NCBI RefSeq assembly: GCF_009755815.1
Contig: NZ_WRPK01000011.1
Coordinates: forward strand, 62,001 to 126,000
Length of the DNA stretch: 64,000 nt
Source: Flavisphingomonas formosensis
Lineage (GTDB): Bacteria > Pseudomonadota > Alphaproteobacteria > Sphingomonadales > Sphingomonadaceae
Reading direction: 5' to 3'
Both the position numbers and the translations under genes were made by a program. Below are positions 1-8,739 of this stretch, piece after piece; position 1 is the stretch's first letter; each line of letters starts with the position of its first letter. The notes below the pieces were generated by a model that did not search any database, was not told the origin of the DNA, and was given only the letters and a program-made list of their open reading frames with translations.

Positions 1-345
1 GCGCTCAAGATCGCGACGGTGCTGGTGATCGGTTATGTCGCCACGGCGACCAGCTTCACCCTCGCCGTACCGGCCTTCATGCTGCTTTCGCTGTTCATCA
101 CTCCTTATGTGATGGGCGTGCTGTCCCTCGCCGATCCCGCCGGCCGGCTCGCCGCCGCGTCCTCGGCGGCGATGACGGCGGGCAGCTCGCTCGGCGCCTG
201 GCTCGGCGGTGTGGCGATCACCGCTGCCGGGCCGCTGGGCCTGAGCTGGGGCGCCACCGCCCATTTCGTCATATTCACCCTCATCGTGCTGGGCGTCGCC
301 CCGCTCGCCAACCGTCGCGGCCGCGCGCAAGCCGCCGCCGCGTGA
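1..345 (+). CDS. MFS transporter, C-terminal part (5' end outside window)
   Basis: The reading frame is open from the first base and ends with TGA at 343-345, so only the last 114 residues are present. They form alternating hydrophobic stretches and small glycine/alanine-rich turns typical of the last three or four transmembrane helices of a major facilitator superfamily permease, followed by a short Arg/Ala-rich cytoplasmic tail. The family moves small solutes across the inner membrane by proton coupling. The next gene, an amidohydrolase, starts 13 bp later and a GntR regulator follows, so this is probably the uptake gene of a small catabolic operon. The substrate cannot be told from the fragment. 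Confidence 0.7.
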   Translation, partial: ALKIATVLVIGYVATATSFTLAVPAFMLLSLFITPYVMGVLSLADPAGRLAAASSAAMTAGSSLGAWLGGVAITAAGPLGLSWGATAHFVIFTLIVLGVAPLANRRGRAQAAAA

Positions 346-358
346 TCCGGAGCCATTC

Positions 359-1588
359 ATGATAGTCTTCGCCAATGCCCGCCTGATCGACGGCATCGCC
401 GACACCCCGCAGGACGGCATGCACGTCCTCGTCGAAGGCAGGGAGATCCGCGAAGTCTCTGACGTGCCGGTTCGCGCCGAGGGGGCGGAAGTCATCGATC
501 TCAAGGGCCGCACGCTGATGCCGGGCCTGATCGATGCCCATGTCCACGTCTATTCGATCCACCTCAATTCGGATCATGAGCGGCATATGCCGCACACGCT
601 GATGATGGCGCATGCCATCCACCGGGTGCGCGCCATGCTGATGCGCGGCTTCACCACCGTGCGCGACGTCGCCGGCGGCGACTGGGGGATGAAGACCGCG
701 ATCGAGCTCGGCCTCGTCGAAGGGCCGCGCCTGTTCGTTTCCGGCCGCGCACTCGGCCAGACGGGCGGCCACGGCGACCATCGCCCGCGTACCGACGATA
801 GCGTGCCCTGCGCCTGCACCTCTGCGCTCGACATCATGACACGCCTGGCCGACGGCCCCGACCAGGTCCGCCTTGCCGTGCGCGAGGAGCTGCGCAAGGG
901 CGCCGACCATATCAAGGTCATGGTCTCGGGCGGCGTGGGCAGCCCGCACGACGCACTCGAGAATACGCAATATTCGCTGGAGGAGATCCGCACCGCCGTC
1001 GAGGAAGCGGCGGCGCGCGGCACCTATGTCGCCGCCCACAGCTACACCGCGAAGAGCACGCGCCGCGCGGTGGAGAGCGGCGTGCGCACCATCGAGCACG
1101 GCAATTTCATCGATCCGGAGACGGCGCGGTTCATGGCCGAGAAGGGCGCCTTCATGGTGCCGACCCTGATCTGCTACCGCGAATCCGCCGACAATGCCGA
1201 CGCCTACGGGCTGCGGCCCGAGGTGAAGCGCAAGCTGGCGGAGGTGAACGCCGCGGGGCTGAACATGCTCGAGGTGTGCCGAGATGCGAACGTCACCATG
1301 GGCTTCGGCACCGACCTGATGGGCGAGATGATCGCCGCGCAGACCAAGGAGTTCGAGCTGCGCGCCAACATCTTGCCGCCGATGGATATCATCAAGTCGG
1401 CCACGGCGGTGAACGCCGAGATCGTAGGCCAGAGCGGGCGGCTGGGCGTCGTTGCGGCGGGCGCGCTGGCGGACCTGCTAGTGGTGGACGGCGATCCGTC
1501 CGTCGACATCGGCCTGCTGAGCGAGGTACGGCACGGAATAGTAGCGATCATGAAGGATGGCCGCTTCTACCGGAAGGCGTTAGACTGA
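359..1588 (+). CDS. Amidohydrolase family protein (imidazolonepropionase/Xaa-Pro dipeptidase-like)
   Basis: A 409-residue protein of the metal-dependent amidohydrolase superfamily, expected to hydrolyse an amide, cyclic amide or dipeptide-like bond in the cytoplasm. The metal site is visible: the H-x-H pair at residues 61 and 63 (DAHVH), a lysine in the HIKVMVSGG segment that can be the bridging residue, later histidines in AAHSYT and IEHGNF, and the closing Asp in GFGTDL. There is no signal peptide, unlike the second amidohydrolase of this window at 21759. It lies between the MFS gene and a GntR regulator in the same direction, suggesting uptake followed by hydrolysis of one substrate. The substrate is not identifiable; arylalkyl-amide or Xaa-Pro-like activity is possible for this subgroup. 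Confidence 0.8.
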   Translation: MIVFANARLIDGIADTPQDGMHVLVEGREIREVSDVPVRAEGAEVIDLKGRTLMPGLIDAHVHVYSIHLNSDHERHMPHTLMMAHAIHRVRAMLMRGFTTVRDVAGGDWGMKTAIELGLVEGPRLFVSGRALGQTGGHGDHRPRTDDSVPCACTSALDIMTRLADGPDQVRLAVREELRKGADHIKVMVSGGVGSPHDALENTQYSLEEIRTAVEEAAARGTYVAAHSYTAKSTRRAVESGVRTIEHGNFIDPETARFMAEKGAFMVPTLICYRESADNADAYGLRPEVKRKLAEVNAAGLNMLEVCRDANVTMGFGTDLMGEMIAAQTKEFELRANILPPMDIIKSATAVNAEIVGQSGRLGVVAAGALADLLVVDGDPSVDIGLLSEVRHGIVAIMKDGRFYRKALD

Positions 1589-1612
1589 TTCCGGACGGGT
1601 GATGAGGGTAGA

Positions 1613-2278
1613 GTGGCGACGGCAGCGAGCGGAAAACTGGAGCGGAGCACGACGGCGGTGGAGGTCGCGCGCGTGCTCAAGCAGCGGATCCTTGCCGGCC
1701 ACTATGCGGAGGACCAGTTCATCCGGCAGGAGCTGATCGCCCAGGAGCTGGGCGTCAGCCGCATTCCGGTGCGCGAGGCGCTGGCCCAGCTCGAAGCGGA
1801 AGGCCTCGTCGTCCGGGAGAAATATCGCGGTGCCGTGGTCCCCAAGCTCTCGGTCACGGAGATCGAGGAGATCTACGCGCTGCGCCTGATGATCGAGCCC
1901 TATTTGCTGCGCGCGGCCATCGCCAATATCCAGCCCGATCAGATCGCGCATCTGAGCGAGATCGTGCGCCGTTCCCGCGAGACCGGCGACATGACGCTCT
2001 GGGCCGGCCTCAACGTGGAGTTTCACCGGACGCTCTACGAGGCGGCAGGCAAGCCGCTGGCGATGCAGGTGCTGGACAATCTTCTGTCGCGGGCGGACCG
2101 CTATCTGAAGATGCAGCGTTTTCTGTCCGCCGAGACGCAGGAGGAAAGCGATGCCGAGCATCAGCGTATCCTCGATTGCGTCATTGCCGGCGATGCGGAC
2201 GCCGCGGTCGACGCGCTGTGCGCCCATATCCGCTGGAACGCCACCGACGTGACGCGGATGATCGGCTTCACCGCCTGA
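1613..2278 (+). CDS. GntR family transcriptional regulator, FCD type
   Basis: A 221-residue one-component regulator. Residues about 10-80 form the GntR winged helix with the recognition segment SRIPVREALAQLEAEGLV. The remaining helical part is an FCD ligand-binding domain, with the usual Arg and His pattern (RLMIEPYLLR, then FHRTLYEAAG). The start is GTG at 1613, preceded by a purine-rich GATGAGG; no ATG gives the full DNA-binding domain. It follows the amidohydrolase by 24 bp and probably controls the MFS-amidohydrolase operon in response to an organic-acid-like ligand. The gene ends 34 bp from the convergent glycosyltransferase fusion, with no obvious terminator between them. Confidence 0.88.
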   Translation: MATAASGKLERSTTAVEVARVLKQRILAGHYAEDQFIRQELIAQELGVSRIPVREALAQLEAEGLVVREKYRGAVVPKLSVTEIEEIYALRLMIEPYLLRAAIANIQPDQIAHLSEIVRRSRETGDMTLWAGLNVEFHRTLYEAAGKPLAMQVLDNLLSRADRYLKMQRFLSAETQEESDAEHQRILDCVIAGDADAAVDALCAHIRWNATDVTRMIGFTA

Positions 2279-2312
2279 TATCACCGCCGGGCGCTCGGCT
2301 TTGGGCGACGTG

Positions 2313-4127
2313 TTACGGCGTCTGCCGGGCGAGAGCCTGTTGTGCGATCCGGCGGCGATCCAGCGCCTTCTTGAAGGCGCGCAGCGAATTGAGCTCCACG
2401 ACGGATTTGTTGCGCGTCATGTTTCCCTCGTGCCGGCGGACGATCAGCGTCATCTGGTCGAGCCGCTGGACGACGGCCTTGCCTTCCGCGGCGCGGTTGA
2501 ACCAGTCGGCATCCTCGCCGAAGCGCAGATCGCGATCGAACAGGCCGATCCTGCGGAAGACATCGCGCCGGAACAGCGCAGCGCCGATATAATAGGGGAA
2601 GGCCTCGTCCGGATTCCCGATGAATTCGAAATCCTGCCCGTTCGCACCTCTGCCGCGCGCGAGCTGCCCGCGCCCGAGCACGACATCGGCCTGTTCCTCC
2701 ATCTGGTCGAGCAGGGAGACGAGATTGTCCGCCGGCCAGAGATCGTCGACGTCGAGAAAGGCGATATAGTCCCCGGACGCATCGCGAATACCCCGGTTCC
2801 TGGCTGCGGCCGGGCCATTATTCTCCTGCCGGAAGAAACGGACGTCGACAGGCAAGCCTGCGACCGCATCCTCGATCGCATCCTCCGATCCGTCGTCCAC
2901 CACGATGATCTCCAGCGCCGGATAATTTTGCGCGATCACCGATGCCACCGCTTCGTGCAGGAAAGGCGCACCGTTGTAGACGGGTATCACCACCGTGATC
3001 AGCGGTCTTTCCCGGACGGCCGGCGGGGCGGCGATGGCGATCTCGCCGTTCAGCAGGCTGCGCAGGGCGTCGGGAACGGCGGACACCTCGTGGCCGAGAA
3101 CGAGACGTGCGGTCGGCAGATCGCGGACGAGCGACCCGATGAAGCCATGCGTCTCGACGCCGGAATGCGGCAGTTGCGCCATGGTGGTAAAGGCGGTGGC
3201 GCGGTGGATCTCGACCGCCGAAATGGCTTCGAACGCGCTGGCTGCACCGTCACCGAAACGTGGGGAAACCAGCCATTTGAGCGGCATTCTCCGCGCGATC
3301 TGCCGATCGCGGCCGGGATGGAGATAGAGCACCGCTTTCTCTTCGGTCCGCGCCTGGGCGTCGTCCGCCAGCGGATGCAGCTCGGGATGTGCGGCGAACT
3401 GTGCCGGCACCAGCTTGGCCGTGGAATAGAGCGAGAAGGCGGTCGGCCCGGGATCATATCCGACTACGACATAGTCGTCGCTGGCGAAGGCCATGCCCTT
3501 CGACAGCGCCGCGATCGAGGTCGTCGACTTGCCGACGCCGCCCTTTCCCGTGATGAGGACGCCGCCCGCCTCGTCGCCGACGGCGGCGGCGTGGAGCAGG
3601 TGGAAGCCGCGTGATGCGAGCAGCCAGTTGAACATCGTCCGCATCGGTGAGGACTTCGCCCAATAGGGCAGTCGTTCCGCGTCTTCGACCCAATAGGTTC
3701 CGATCCCCCGGTCCAGATCCAGGGCGCAGACCGAATATTCGCTCCAGTGGAAGGCGCTGCGAATCCGGCTGCTGGACATGCCCCAGATGTCGCCCCGATC
3801 GGTAAAGGCAGTCATCGGCGCGGGCGGCCGAATCATGTCGATGCCGGTCGATGTCGTGTCCCAGATATGGAAGGTCGCGTCGGGATCGGCAGCGGCGACC
3901 TTGAGGTGGCCGAGCGCGGGCAGGAATTCCCGTTCGAGGCGCTCGCCCGCAAACACCAGGCGGATGACGATCCCGGCAATCGCGATGTGGTGCGTGACGG
4001 ATCCCGCTTTCGCCTGCGCCGCAAACGCCCTGTCGACCGTGCCGTCGAAGAAGGCGAGTTGCTCCGCCTCTGTCAGTTCCGGAAGGTCGACGCCCTGGCG
4101 AGCGGCCGTGTCATTTCCTTCGTTCAC
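2313..4127 (-). CDS. HprK-like kinase fused to a GT2 glycosyltransferase
   Basis: A 604-residue two-domain protein. Residues about 40-365 resemble the HPr-kinase-like proteins of peptide-tailoring clusters: a P-loop GKGGVGKS at 194-201 and the SDDYVVV segment (Asp217-Asp218), the usual place of the catalytic acidic residues in HprK-type kinases. Residues about 376-580 form a family 2 glycosyltransferase with VVIPVYNG, the nucleotide-binding DDGS at 411-414 and the DVDD acidic motif at 459-462. HprK-like domains normally occur as separate proteins, so the fusion is unusual. It is the third gene of a PqqD-GT2-HprK/GT2 operon, sharing ATGA with the gene before it. By context it would phosphorylate and glycosylate a common substrate, perhaps a peptide; this is inference. 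Confidence 0.8.
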   Translation of the reverse strand: MNEGNDTAARQGVDLPELTEAEQLAFFDGTVDRAFAAQAKAGSVTHHIAIAGIVIRLVFAGERLEREFLPALGHLKVAAADPDATFHIWDTTSTGIDMIRPPAPMTAFTDRGDIWGMSSSRIRSAFHWSEYSVCALDLDRGIGTYWVEDAERLPYWAKSSPMRTMFNWLLASRGFHLLHAAAVGDEAGGVLITGKGGVGKSTTSIAALSKGMAFASDDYVVVGYDPGPTAFSLYSTAKLVPAQFAAHPELHPLADDAQARTEEKAVLYLHPGRDRQIARRMPLKWLVSPRFGDGAASAFEAISAVEIHRATAFTTMAQLPHSGVETHGFIGSLVRDLPTARLVLGHEVSAVPDALRSLLNGEIAIAAPPAVRERPLITVVIPVYNGAPFLHEAVASVIAQNYPALEIIVVDDGSEDAIEDAVAGLPVDVRFFRQENNGPAAARNRGIRDASGDYIAFLDVDDLWPADNLVSLLDQMEEQADVVLGRGQLARGRGANGQDFEFIGNPDEAFPYYIGAALFRRDVFRRIGLFDRDLRFGEDADWFNRAAEGKAVVQRLDQMTLIVRRHEGNMTRNKSVVELNSLRAFKKALDRRRIAQQALARQTP

Positions 4128-4828
4128 GATCTCGCCATGCCCTTCGTCTGCTTTACCGCTGCGCGCAAGGCTTTGAGATAGTCACGATTGACGGACGGTT
4201 GCGACAGGACGCTGTTATTGCCGTGAATGCGCCTGCGTACGGATACCGACGCGACCTGCGCGAACCGCACGTCGTGCCCGTTGCAGCGGGCCAGCCACTC
4301 GATCATCTCGCCCACGCGCAGGCCCGGATCGAACATGCCGACCCCGTCGAACACCCTCTTGCGCACCAGCATCGATCCGGCGAAGCGCGCGGCCATCGCC
4401 CCCTCGGGCACCGCGAGCCGTACCCGGTCCGATGGGGCCAGGTGCGGGCACGGGAACTGCTCGATCGCGCCGAACACCCCGTCCGCGTCGCCCAATGCCG
4501 CGAGACGATCCGCGAGGCTGGCCGCGGGCCAGAGGTCGTCCGCGTCGAGGAAGGCGAGGAGCGGGAAGCGCGCAGCTGCGATGCCGGCGTTGCGGGCGCC
4601 CGAAATCCCCGCCCGCGCCTGGCTCAACAGCCGCACCGGCTCGCCATAGCCGGTTGCGACGGCGACCGTCTCGTCGGTCGAGCCGTCGTCGACGACCAGG
4701 ATTTCGGACACCGGATGGCTTTGTGCGAGAACGCTGTCGATCGCATCGCGGAGATAGCGCGCGTAATTGTGGCAGGGAATGACGACGCTCACCGCCTGCG
4801 GGGACGGCGAGGGGGCGGCTGGCCTCAT
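4124..4828 (-). CDS. GT2 family glycosyltransferase
   Basis: A 234-residue soluble GT-A fold glycosyltransferase. The N-terminus carries SVVIPCHNYARYL and VVDDGSTDET (donor nucleotide binding), followed by FLDADDLW, the DxD-type metal/nucleotide motif. It is shorter than most GT2 enzymes and has no membrane anchor. Start and stop codons overlap its neighbours by 4 bp on both sides (PqqD-like gene before, HprK/GT2 fusion after), so translation of all three is probably coupled. The paired glycosyltransferases suggest two sugar-transfer steps on the product handled by the PqqD-like carrier. Donor and acceptor are unknown. Confidence 0.85.
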   Translation of the reverse strand: MRPAAPSPSPQAVSVVIPCHNYARYLRDAIDSVLAQSHPVSEILVVDDGSTDETVAVATGYGEPVRLLSQARAGISGARNAGIAAARFPLLAFLDADDLWPAASLADRLAALGDADGVFGAIEQFPCPHLAPSDRVRLAVPEGAMAARFAGSMLVRKRVFDGVGMFDPGLRVGEMIEWLARCNGHDVRFAQVASVSVRRRIHGNNSVLSQPSVNRDYLKALRAAVKQTKGMARS

Positions 4829-5265
4829 CGCGTCGTTGTGGAACCCGCCGGTTCCATGCGAACCGGCCAGCCATGCTTCTCGCTCACGTCGTGGATCGGA
4901 TCGAGCATGATGAGGTCCTGCATGTCGCCATGACTGTGCAGCAGCGGCGGGCTATAGACGCCGCCGCCGAAGACATAAGCGGTGCCGTTCGCCAAGGCCG
5001 TCTCCGTCTCGACAAGCAGGCCTGCAGCAACGGCCATATCGAGAAAGGCGCCGACTTCGCTCGCATGATCGGATCCGGGATAGGCCAGATTGATGCCATG
5101 GACGATCGTGTCGCGATCGGTGCCCGACTGCGTCGCTTCCCAGATCTGCGCCGCTACACCGTCCGCGCTATGATAGATGCCGGCAGCCATATCCATGATA
5201 ATGGCTTCGCCATCGATCACCTCGCTTACAACAGCTTCCGAACTCAGCCTGTATTGTGTGCCCAT
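4825..5265 (-). CDS. PqqD-like peptide-carrier/chaperone protein
   Basis: A 146-residue protein whose first ~85 residues match the PqqD fold: YRLSSEAVVSEVIDGEAIIMD, then an aliphatic IYHSADGVAAQIWE helix and a second helix ending in LLVE. PqqD domains bind the leader of a ribosomal peptide and present it to modifying enzymes. The C-terminal ~50 residues are Gly/Pro/His-rich and unassigned. The ATG at 5265 is chosen because AGGA lies 6 nt upstream. In-frame upstream ATGs (5283, 5376) would add a non-conserved extension. First gene of the minus-strand operon, divergent from the nucleotidyltransferase at 5418. No RRE-fused protease or cyclase is nearby. Confidence 0.72.
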   Translation of the reverse strand: MGTQYRLSSEAVVSEVIDGEAIIMDMAAGIYHSADGVAAQIWEATQSGTDRDTIVHGINLAYPGSDHASEVGAFLDMAVAAGLLVETETALANGTAYVFGGGVYSPPLLHSHGDMQDLIMLDPIHDVSEKHGWPVRMEPAGSTTTR

Positions 5266-5417
5266 CGCCAATCCTGATTTCATGTGACGCAAGATACGCA
5301 CCAGCAAGGTAGAAGGCCGAAATAGGGCAGGCAACCCCCGTATGGCGGATAGGGTGACTTTCCCAATCTGTTCCATAAGGTTATATCCCGTTCGTCTGAA
5401 GCGGGAGGTTTCGTCGT
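5266..5417. promoter_or_regulatory. Divergent promoter region of the PqqD/GT/HprK and NTP/ABC operons
   Basis: A 152-bp gap between two outward-facing operons. On the minus strand TTGCCT and TACCTT, 17 bp apart, give a plausible promoter for the PqqD-like gene. On the plus strand TTATAT near 5382 could be a -10 element, and GGGAGG at 5402-5407 is the ribosome binding site of the gene at 5418. I looked here for a short precursor-peptide gene and found none with a ribosome binding site. Confidence 0.35.
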
Positions 5418-6515
5418 ATGAAGTGGCTCTGGCCGGACGAGACGCAGAGCTTCCTGCTCAAGGCAGCGCTTCTCGACGGCGATCTTGCGCTCGATGCCTT
5501 CCACGCGTGGAAGGCACGGGCAGATTTCTCGGCGAATCTGGATCCTGCAAGCTTTCGCCTTCTTCCGCTACTCTATGCCAATATGAAACGGCTTGGCTGC
5601 ACGGATCCGCTGATGATGCGGCTCGGTGGCACGCATCGGTATTTCTGGGTTCAGATCCAGGAAATCCGGCGCGACGCCGCTTTGCTGCTGACGCGCTTCG
5701 CGCAGGCGAACATACCGACTATGGTCACCAAGGGGCTCGCGCTCGGCACCAGCTTCTACGACAATATCGCGTTCCGGCCGATGTCGGATATCGACATCAT
5801 CATCGCGGAGCCCAGGCTCGACGAGGCGATCCGGATGCTCGAGGCCGCCGATTGGCGGCCTTACTACAGCGGCTATCGCACCATCGCCTGGAAGGATCTC
5901 GTCCTGTACCGCCATTCCGTGGGCTTCCGGAATTCCGCGCGCAAGGAGATGGATCTGCACTGGTCGGCCAGCCAGGAGATCCAGTCGCGTGCTACGTCGG
6001 AGCTGCTGTGGCAGGATGCCGTGCCGATCGAGATTGCGGGCGCTGCGACGATGCGGCCGTCGGCATCGCATCTGTTCCTGCTGACCGCGGTGCACGGCCT
6101 GCGGTGGAACGCCATGCCACCGCTGCGCTGGATCGCCGACTGCCTCACCATCCTGCGCAAGGAGGGTGATGGCATGGACTGGGAGGGCATGGTGGCTTTG
6201 GCCCGGCGCGAGGGCGTGGCGAGCCGGCTGAACATGGCGCTGCGTTTTCTGCGCGACGAGATGGCAGCGGACATTTCCCAGTTCGCCATCGACCGCTCGA
6301 GCGAAACGCCGCCCACGCTGGCGGAGCGCGTCGTGAACTGGAGCGCGCTGACCGATCCGGGGACGTCGCGCACCCTGCGCCTGCTCAAGGGCCGGCGCGT
6401 GACCAGTCTCGTGCGCATGATCCGTCTGTCGAACACGCATAGAATTCCCGGCGTCGTGCTGCGATGGATCCCCCGCGAAGTGCGGCGCGAGCGAAAGCGA
6501 CGTCATGCCCACTGA
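5418..6515 (+). CDS. Nucleotidyltransferase family protein (NTP_transf_5-like)
   Basis: A 365-residue protein with the signature FRPMSDIDIII, whose Asp124 and Asp126 match the metal-binding pair of the polymerase-beta-type nucleotidyltransferase fold. The flanking sequence resembles the NTP_transf_5 group that accompanies PqqD, HprK-like and ABC genes in peptide-modification and polysaccharide clusters. It would transfer a nucleotidyl group to a protein, peptide or sugar; the acceptor is unknown. GGGAGG is 10 nt before the ATG. The end overlaps the ABC exporter gene by 11 bp, so the two are probably translated together. Confidence 0.78.
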   Translation: MKWLWPDETQSFLLKAALLDGDLALDAFHAWKARADFSANLDPASFRLLPLLYANMKRLGCTDPLMMRLGGTHRYFWVQIQEIRRDAALLLTRFAQANIPTMVTKGLALGTSFYDNIAFRPMSDIDIIIAEPRLDEAIRMLEAADWRPYYSGYRTIAWKDLVLYRHSVGFRNSARKEMDLHWSASQEIQSRATSELLWQDAVPIEIAGAATMRPSASHLFLLTAVHGLRWNAMPPLRWIADCLTILRKEGDGMDWEGMVALARREGVASRLNMALRFLRDEMAADISQFAIDRSSETPPTLAERVVNWSALTDPGTSRTLRLLKGRRVTSLVRMIRLSNTHRIPGVVLRWIPREVRRERKRRHAH

Positions 6516-8232
6516 CGCAGGCGAGGGAAGCGATCGCCGCGCGGCCTGGCGCTTCTATCTTCGCTACCTGCTCGCGCGGAAGCGGACGCTTTTCCTTGCG
6601 GTCCTGCCCAACAGCGTGATGGTCTATCTCACCCTGCCGGCGCTCTGGCTTTTGCGCTACGCGATCGACCATGCCATTCCCGCCGGCTCGGTCCCGATGC
6701 TATTGCTCGCCGCGTTCGGCATATTGGCCTGTCGCGGCATCGGCTCGCTTTTCGTCATCCTCATGTCGCGCATCTCCGTGCCGGCCGTGCGATCCACGAC
6801 CGCGGCCATCCGCACCGACCTGCTCGCGCGGCTCTTCGATCTGCGCTGGACGGATTATGGGCGGATCGAAACGGCGCGCGTGCAGAGCCGGCTGGTCCAC
6901 GAGACCGAGCGCGTCGAGGTGATGACCAACGCGTTGCTCTACAATTTCCTGCCGCAGCTCCTTCCGCTCATCATCTATTCCATCATCCTTTTCACCATAT
7001 CGGCGTGGATGGCTTTGACATTTCTGGCGATCACGCCGCTCCTGCGCCTTTTCTCCAAGGGCGCTCCACGGCGGCTGCGGAGCGGGATCAAGGCGTTCCA
7101 GCAGGCCTTCGAGCATTATCATGTCGGGACGCACAACATCGTCCAGATGCTGTCCGTCACCCGCGTGCTCGGCGGAAAGGACCATCAGATGGCGCTTCAC
7201 CGCGATGCGGTGGACGCCGTGGCGACCGCGGGGGCGGACATGGCGATCGCCGGAATCGCCAATGCACAGGCCAATGTCACGATCGTGAACGTCACCGCCG
7301 CCCTGCTGCTCGTGGCCGGGGGTATCGCGGTCATCGGACACTGGATGACGATCGGCTCACTGGGCGCTTTCGTCGTTGCGTCGAGCCAGATCTATGGGGC
7401 GACCAAAGGCATAGTCGGGGCCGTTCCAGCGATATTGCAGGGCGACGAGGCGCTTGCGCGCATCGTCGAGCTCGAGCAGATGGGCATGGTGGAAAGTGCG
7501 GGGGGAACGAACCCGCCGGCTCGATCCCGGCCGATCCGCTTCGAACGGGTCGCCTTCTCCTACGGATCGCGGCCGATCCTGCGCGACATCACCGTCACCC
7601 TCGATCCCGGCAGCAGCGTCGCGATCGCCGCGCCGAACGGTGTCGGCAAAACCAGTTTTCTCGAACTGATCGCCGGCCTTCTGACCCCCGATTCCGGCGA
7701 CCTGTCGCTCGGCGGCCAGCCCTTGCAAAAGCTGGATCGCGAGGCCTGGCGGAGGTTGATCGGCTATGTGCCACAGCATCCCCAGTTTTTTCGCGGTACG
7801 ATCCTGGAGAATATCTGCTTCGCGCGTGCCGCCGTCGACCCGGCGTTGCTGGACCGCGCGATCGCCCGCGCGGCGTTGCAGCCGGTCATCGCCAGGCTGC
7901 CGGACGGGCTGGAGACAATGATGGGGGATCGCGGGCAGATGCTGTCGGGAGGGGAGCGCCAGCGAATCGCGATCGCCCGCGCTCTGCTCCACGATCCCGA
8001 AATCCTTATCCTCGACGAGCCGACCAACCATCTCGATCGCCCGTCGGTGGATCTTCTGGTTGAGCATCTCTTCCGCGGCGAACTGAACAAGACGCTGGTG
8101 GTGGCGACGCACGAACCGAGAATCCTCGCGGCCGTCGACGCGGTGTATGATCTCACCATCGGCGGCCTGCTGCGCCGATCGCCGGCGCAGCCGGTGGATC
8201 CGACGCTGACGCACGAGGGCATGCGCGCATAG
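6505..8232 (+). CDS. ABC exporter, fused permease and ATP-binding protein
   Basis: A 575-residue type IV half-transporter. Residues about 20-310 hold six hydrophobic helices; the C-terminal nucleotide-binding domain has Walker A APNGVGKT (Lys382), the signature LSGGERQR from residue 480, Walker B ILILDEP (Asp504-Glu505) and a downstream THE switch histidine. Such homodimeric exporters move peptides, lipids or oligosaccharides out of the cytoplasm, and they are the usual D component of lasso-peptide-like clusters. There is no N-terminal C39 peptidase domain, so it would not cleave a leader itself. It overlaps the nucleotidyltransferase gene by 11 bp and most likely exports the product of the divergent gene set. 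Confidence 0.88.
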   Translation: MPTDAGEGSDRRAAWRFYLRYLLARKRTLFLAVLPNSVMVYLTLPALWLLRYAIDHAIPAGSVPMLLLAAFGILACRGIGSLFVILMSRISVPAVRSTTAAIRTDLLARLFDLRWTDYGRIETARVQSRLVHETERVEVMTNALLYNFLPQLLPLIIYSIILFTISAWMALTFLAITPLLRLFSKGAPRRLRSGIKAFQQAFEHYHVGTHNIVQMLSVTRVLGGKDHQMALHRDAVDAVATAGADMAIAGIANAQANVTIVNVTAALLLVAGGIAVIGHWMTIGSLGAFVVASSQIYGATKGIVGAVPAILQGDEALARIVELEQMGMVESAGGTNPPARSRPIRFERVAFSYGSRPILRDITVTLDPGSSVAIAAPNGVGKTSFLELIAGLLTPDSGDLSLGGQPLQKLDREAWRRLIGYVPQHPQFFRGTILENICFARAAVDPALLDRAIARAALQPVIARLPDGLETMMGDRGQMLSGGERQRIAIARALLHDPEILILDEPTNHLDRPSVDLLVEHLFRGELNKTLVVATHEPRILAAVDAVYDLTIGGLLRRSPAQPVDPTLTHEGMRA

Positions 8233-8240
8233 AGCAAGCT

Positions 8241-8335
8241 GCGCGACATGTGAATCGCCCAGCTCGCTCTACGCCTTTGTGGTCGCATCCTTTGCGCGGA
8301 AAACCGGTTCCCGCTTTTCCGCATGATGCTCTGGC
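8241..8335. repeat. Dispersed intergenic repeat, copy 1
   Basis: The gap between the convergent ABC exporter and Rid genes resembles the sequence at 23060-23145. Shared segments in the same order are GCGCGA, AATCGC, CAGCTCG, CTTTGTGG or TTTTGTGG, then CGC-TCCTTT followed by CGCGGAAA. This copy also carries a GGAAAACCGGTTCCC palindromic core. It does not code for protein. Confidence 0.5.
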
Positions 8336-8355
8336 CAGGCGGCGGCGGGGCGGAT

Positions 8356-8739
8356 TCAGCTGCGGCGCAGCGCCGTTACCTCGATCTCCACCTTGGCGCC
8401 TGGCGCGGGGATGCCACAGATCAGCGTGGTGTTCGCCGGCGGGCATTCCGCGAAGCGCGCCCGCAGCGCGTCCGCTACCGGCATCAGCACGTCGGCGGAG
8501 GTGATGTAGACGCGGGTGCGCGTAACGTCGGCCAGGCCCGCGCCGAAATGGGCCAGCGCCGCCTCGATCGTGGCGAGCGCATGCTCGGCCTGGGCGCCGA
8601 CATCGTCCGGGATCGTGCCGGTGGCGGGATCGATGCCGACCGTGCCGGAGACGTGGATGTAGCGATCGTCCGCCACCGCGCGCGAATAGGCTGCCAGCGC
8701 TTCGAAGCGGGTTCCGGTGGAATGGCGATCGAGGGTCAT
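8356..8739 (-). CDS. Rid (YjgF/YER057c/UK114) family protein, non-canonical
   Basis: A 127-residue protein with the Rid trimer fold pattern: IHVSGTVGID, the helix QAEHALATIEAALAHFG, VTRTRVYIT and the closing KVEIEVTAL strand. Classical RidA hydrolyses reactive imines and uses an Arg (E. coli Arg105) in the PARS segment. Here that segment reads PANTT, so the Arg is missing and ordinary imine deaminase activity is doubtful. Its start overlaps the stop of the MarR regulator gene by 4 bp, and both diverge from the cyclase-IorA-IorB operon, so it probably handles an intermediate of that pathway. The exact reaction is unknown. Confidence 0.82.
   Translation of the reverse strand: MTLDRHSTGTRFEALAAYSRAVADDRYIHVSGTVGIDPATGTIPDDVGAQAEHALATIEAALAHFGAGLADVTRTRVYITSADVLMPVADALRARFAECPPANTTLICGIPAPGAKVEIEVTALRRS

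Noticed and set aside
2313-8232. Calling the PqqD/HprK/ABC region a lasso peptide cluster
   Set aside because: No cyclase, no leader protease and no precursor peptide were found; the resemblance is limited to accessory genes.
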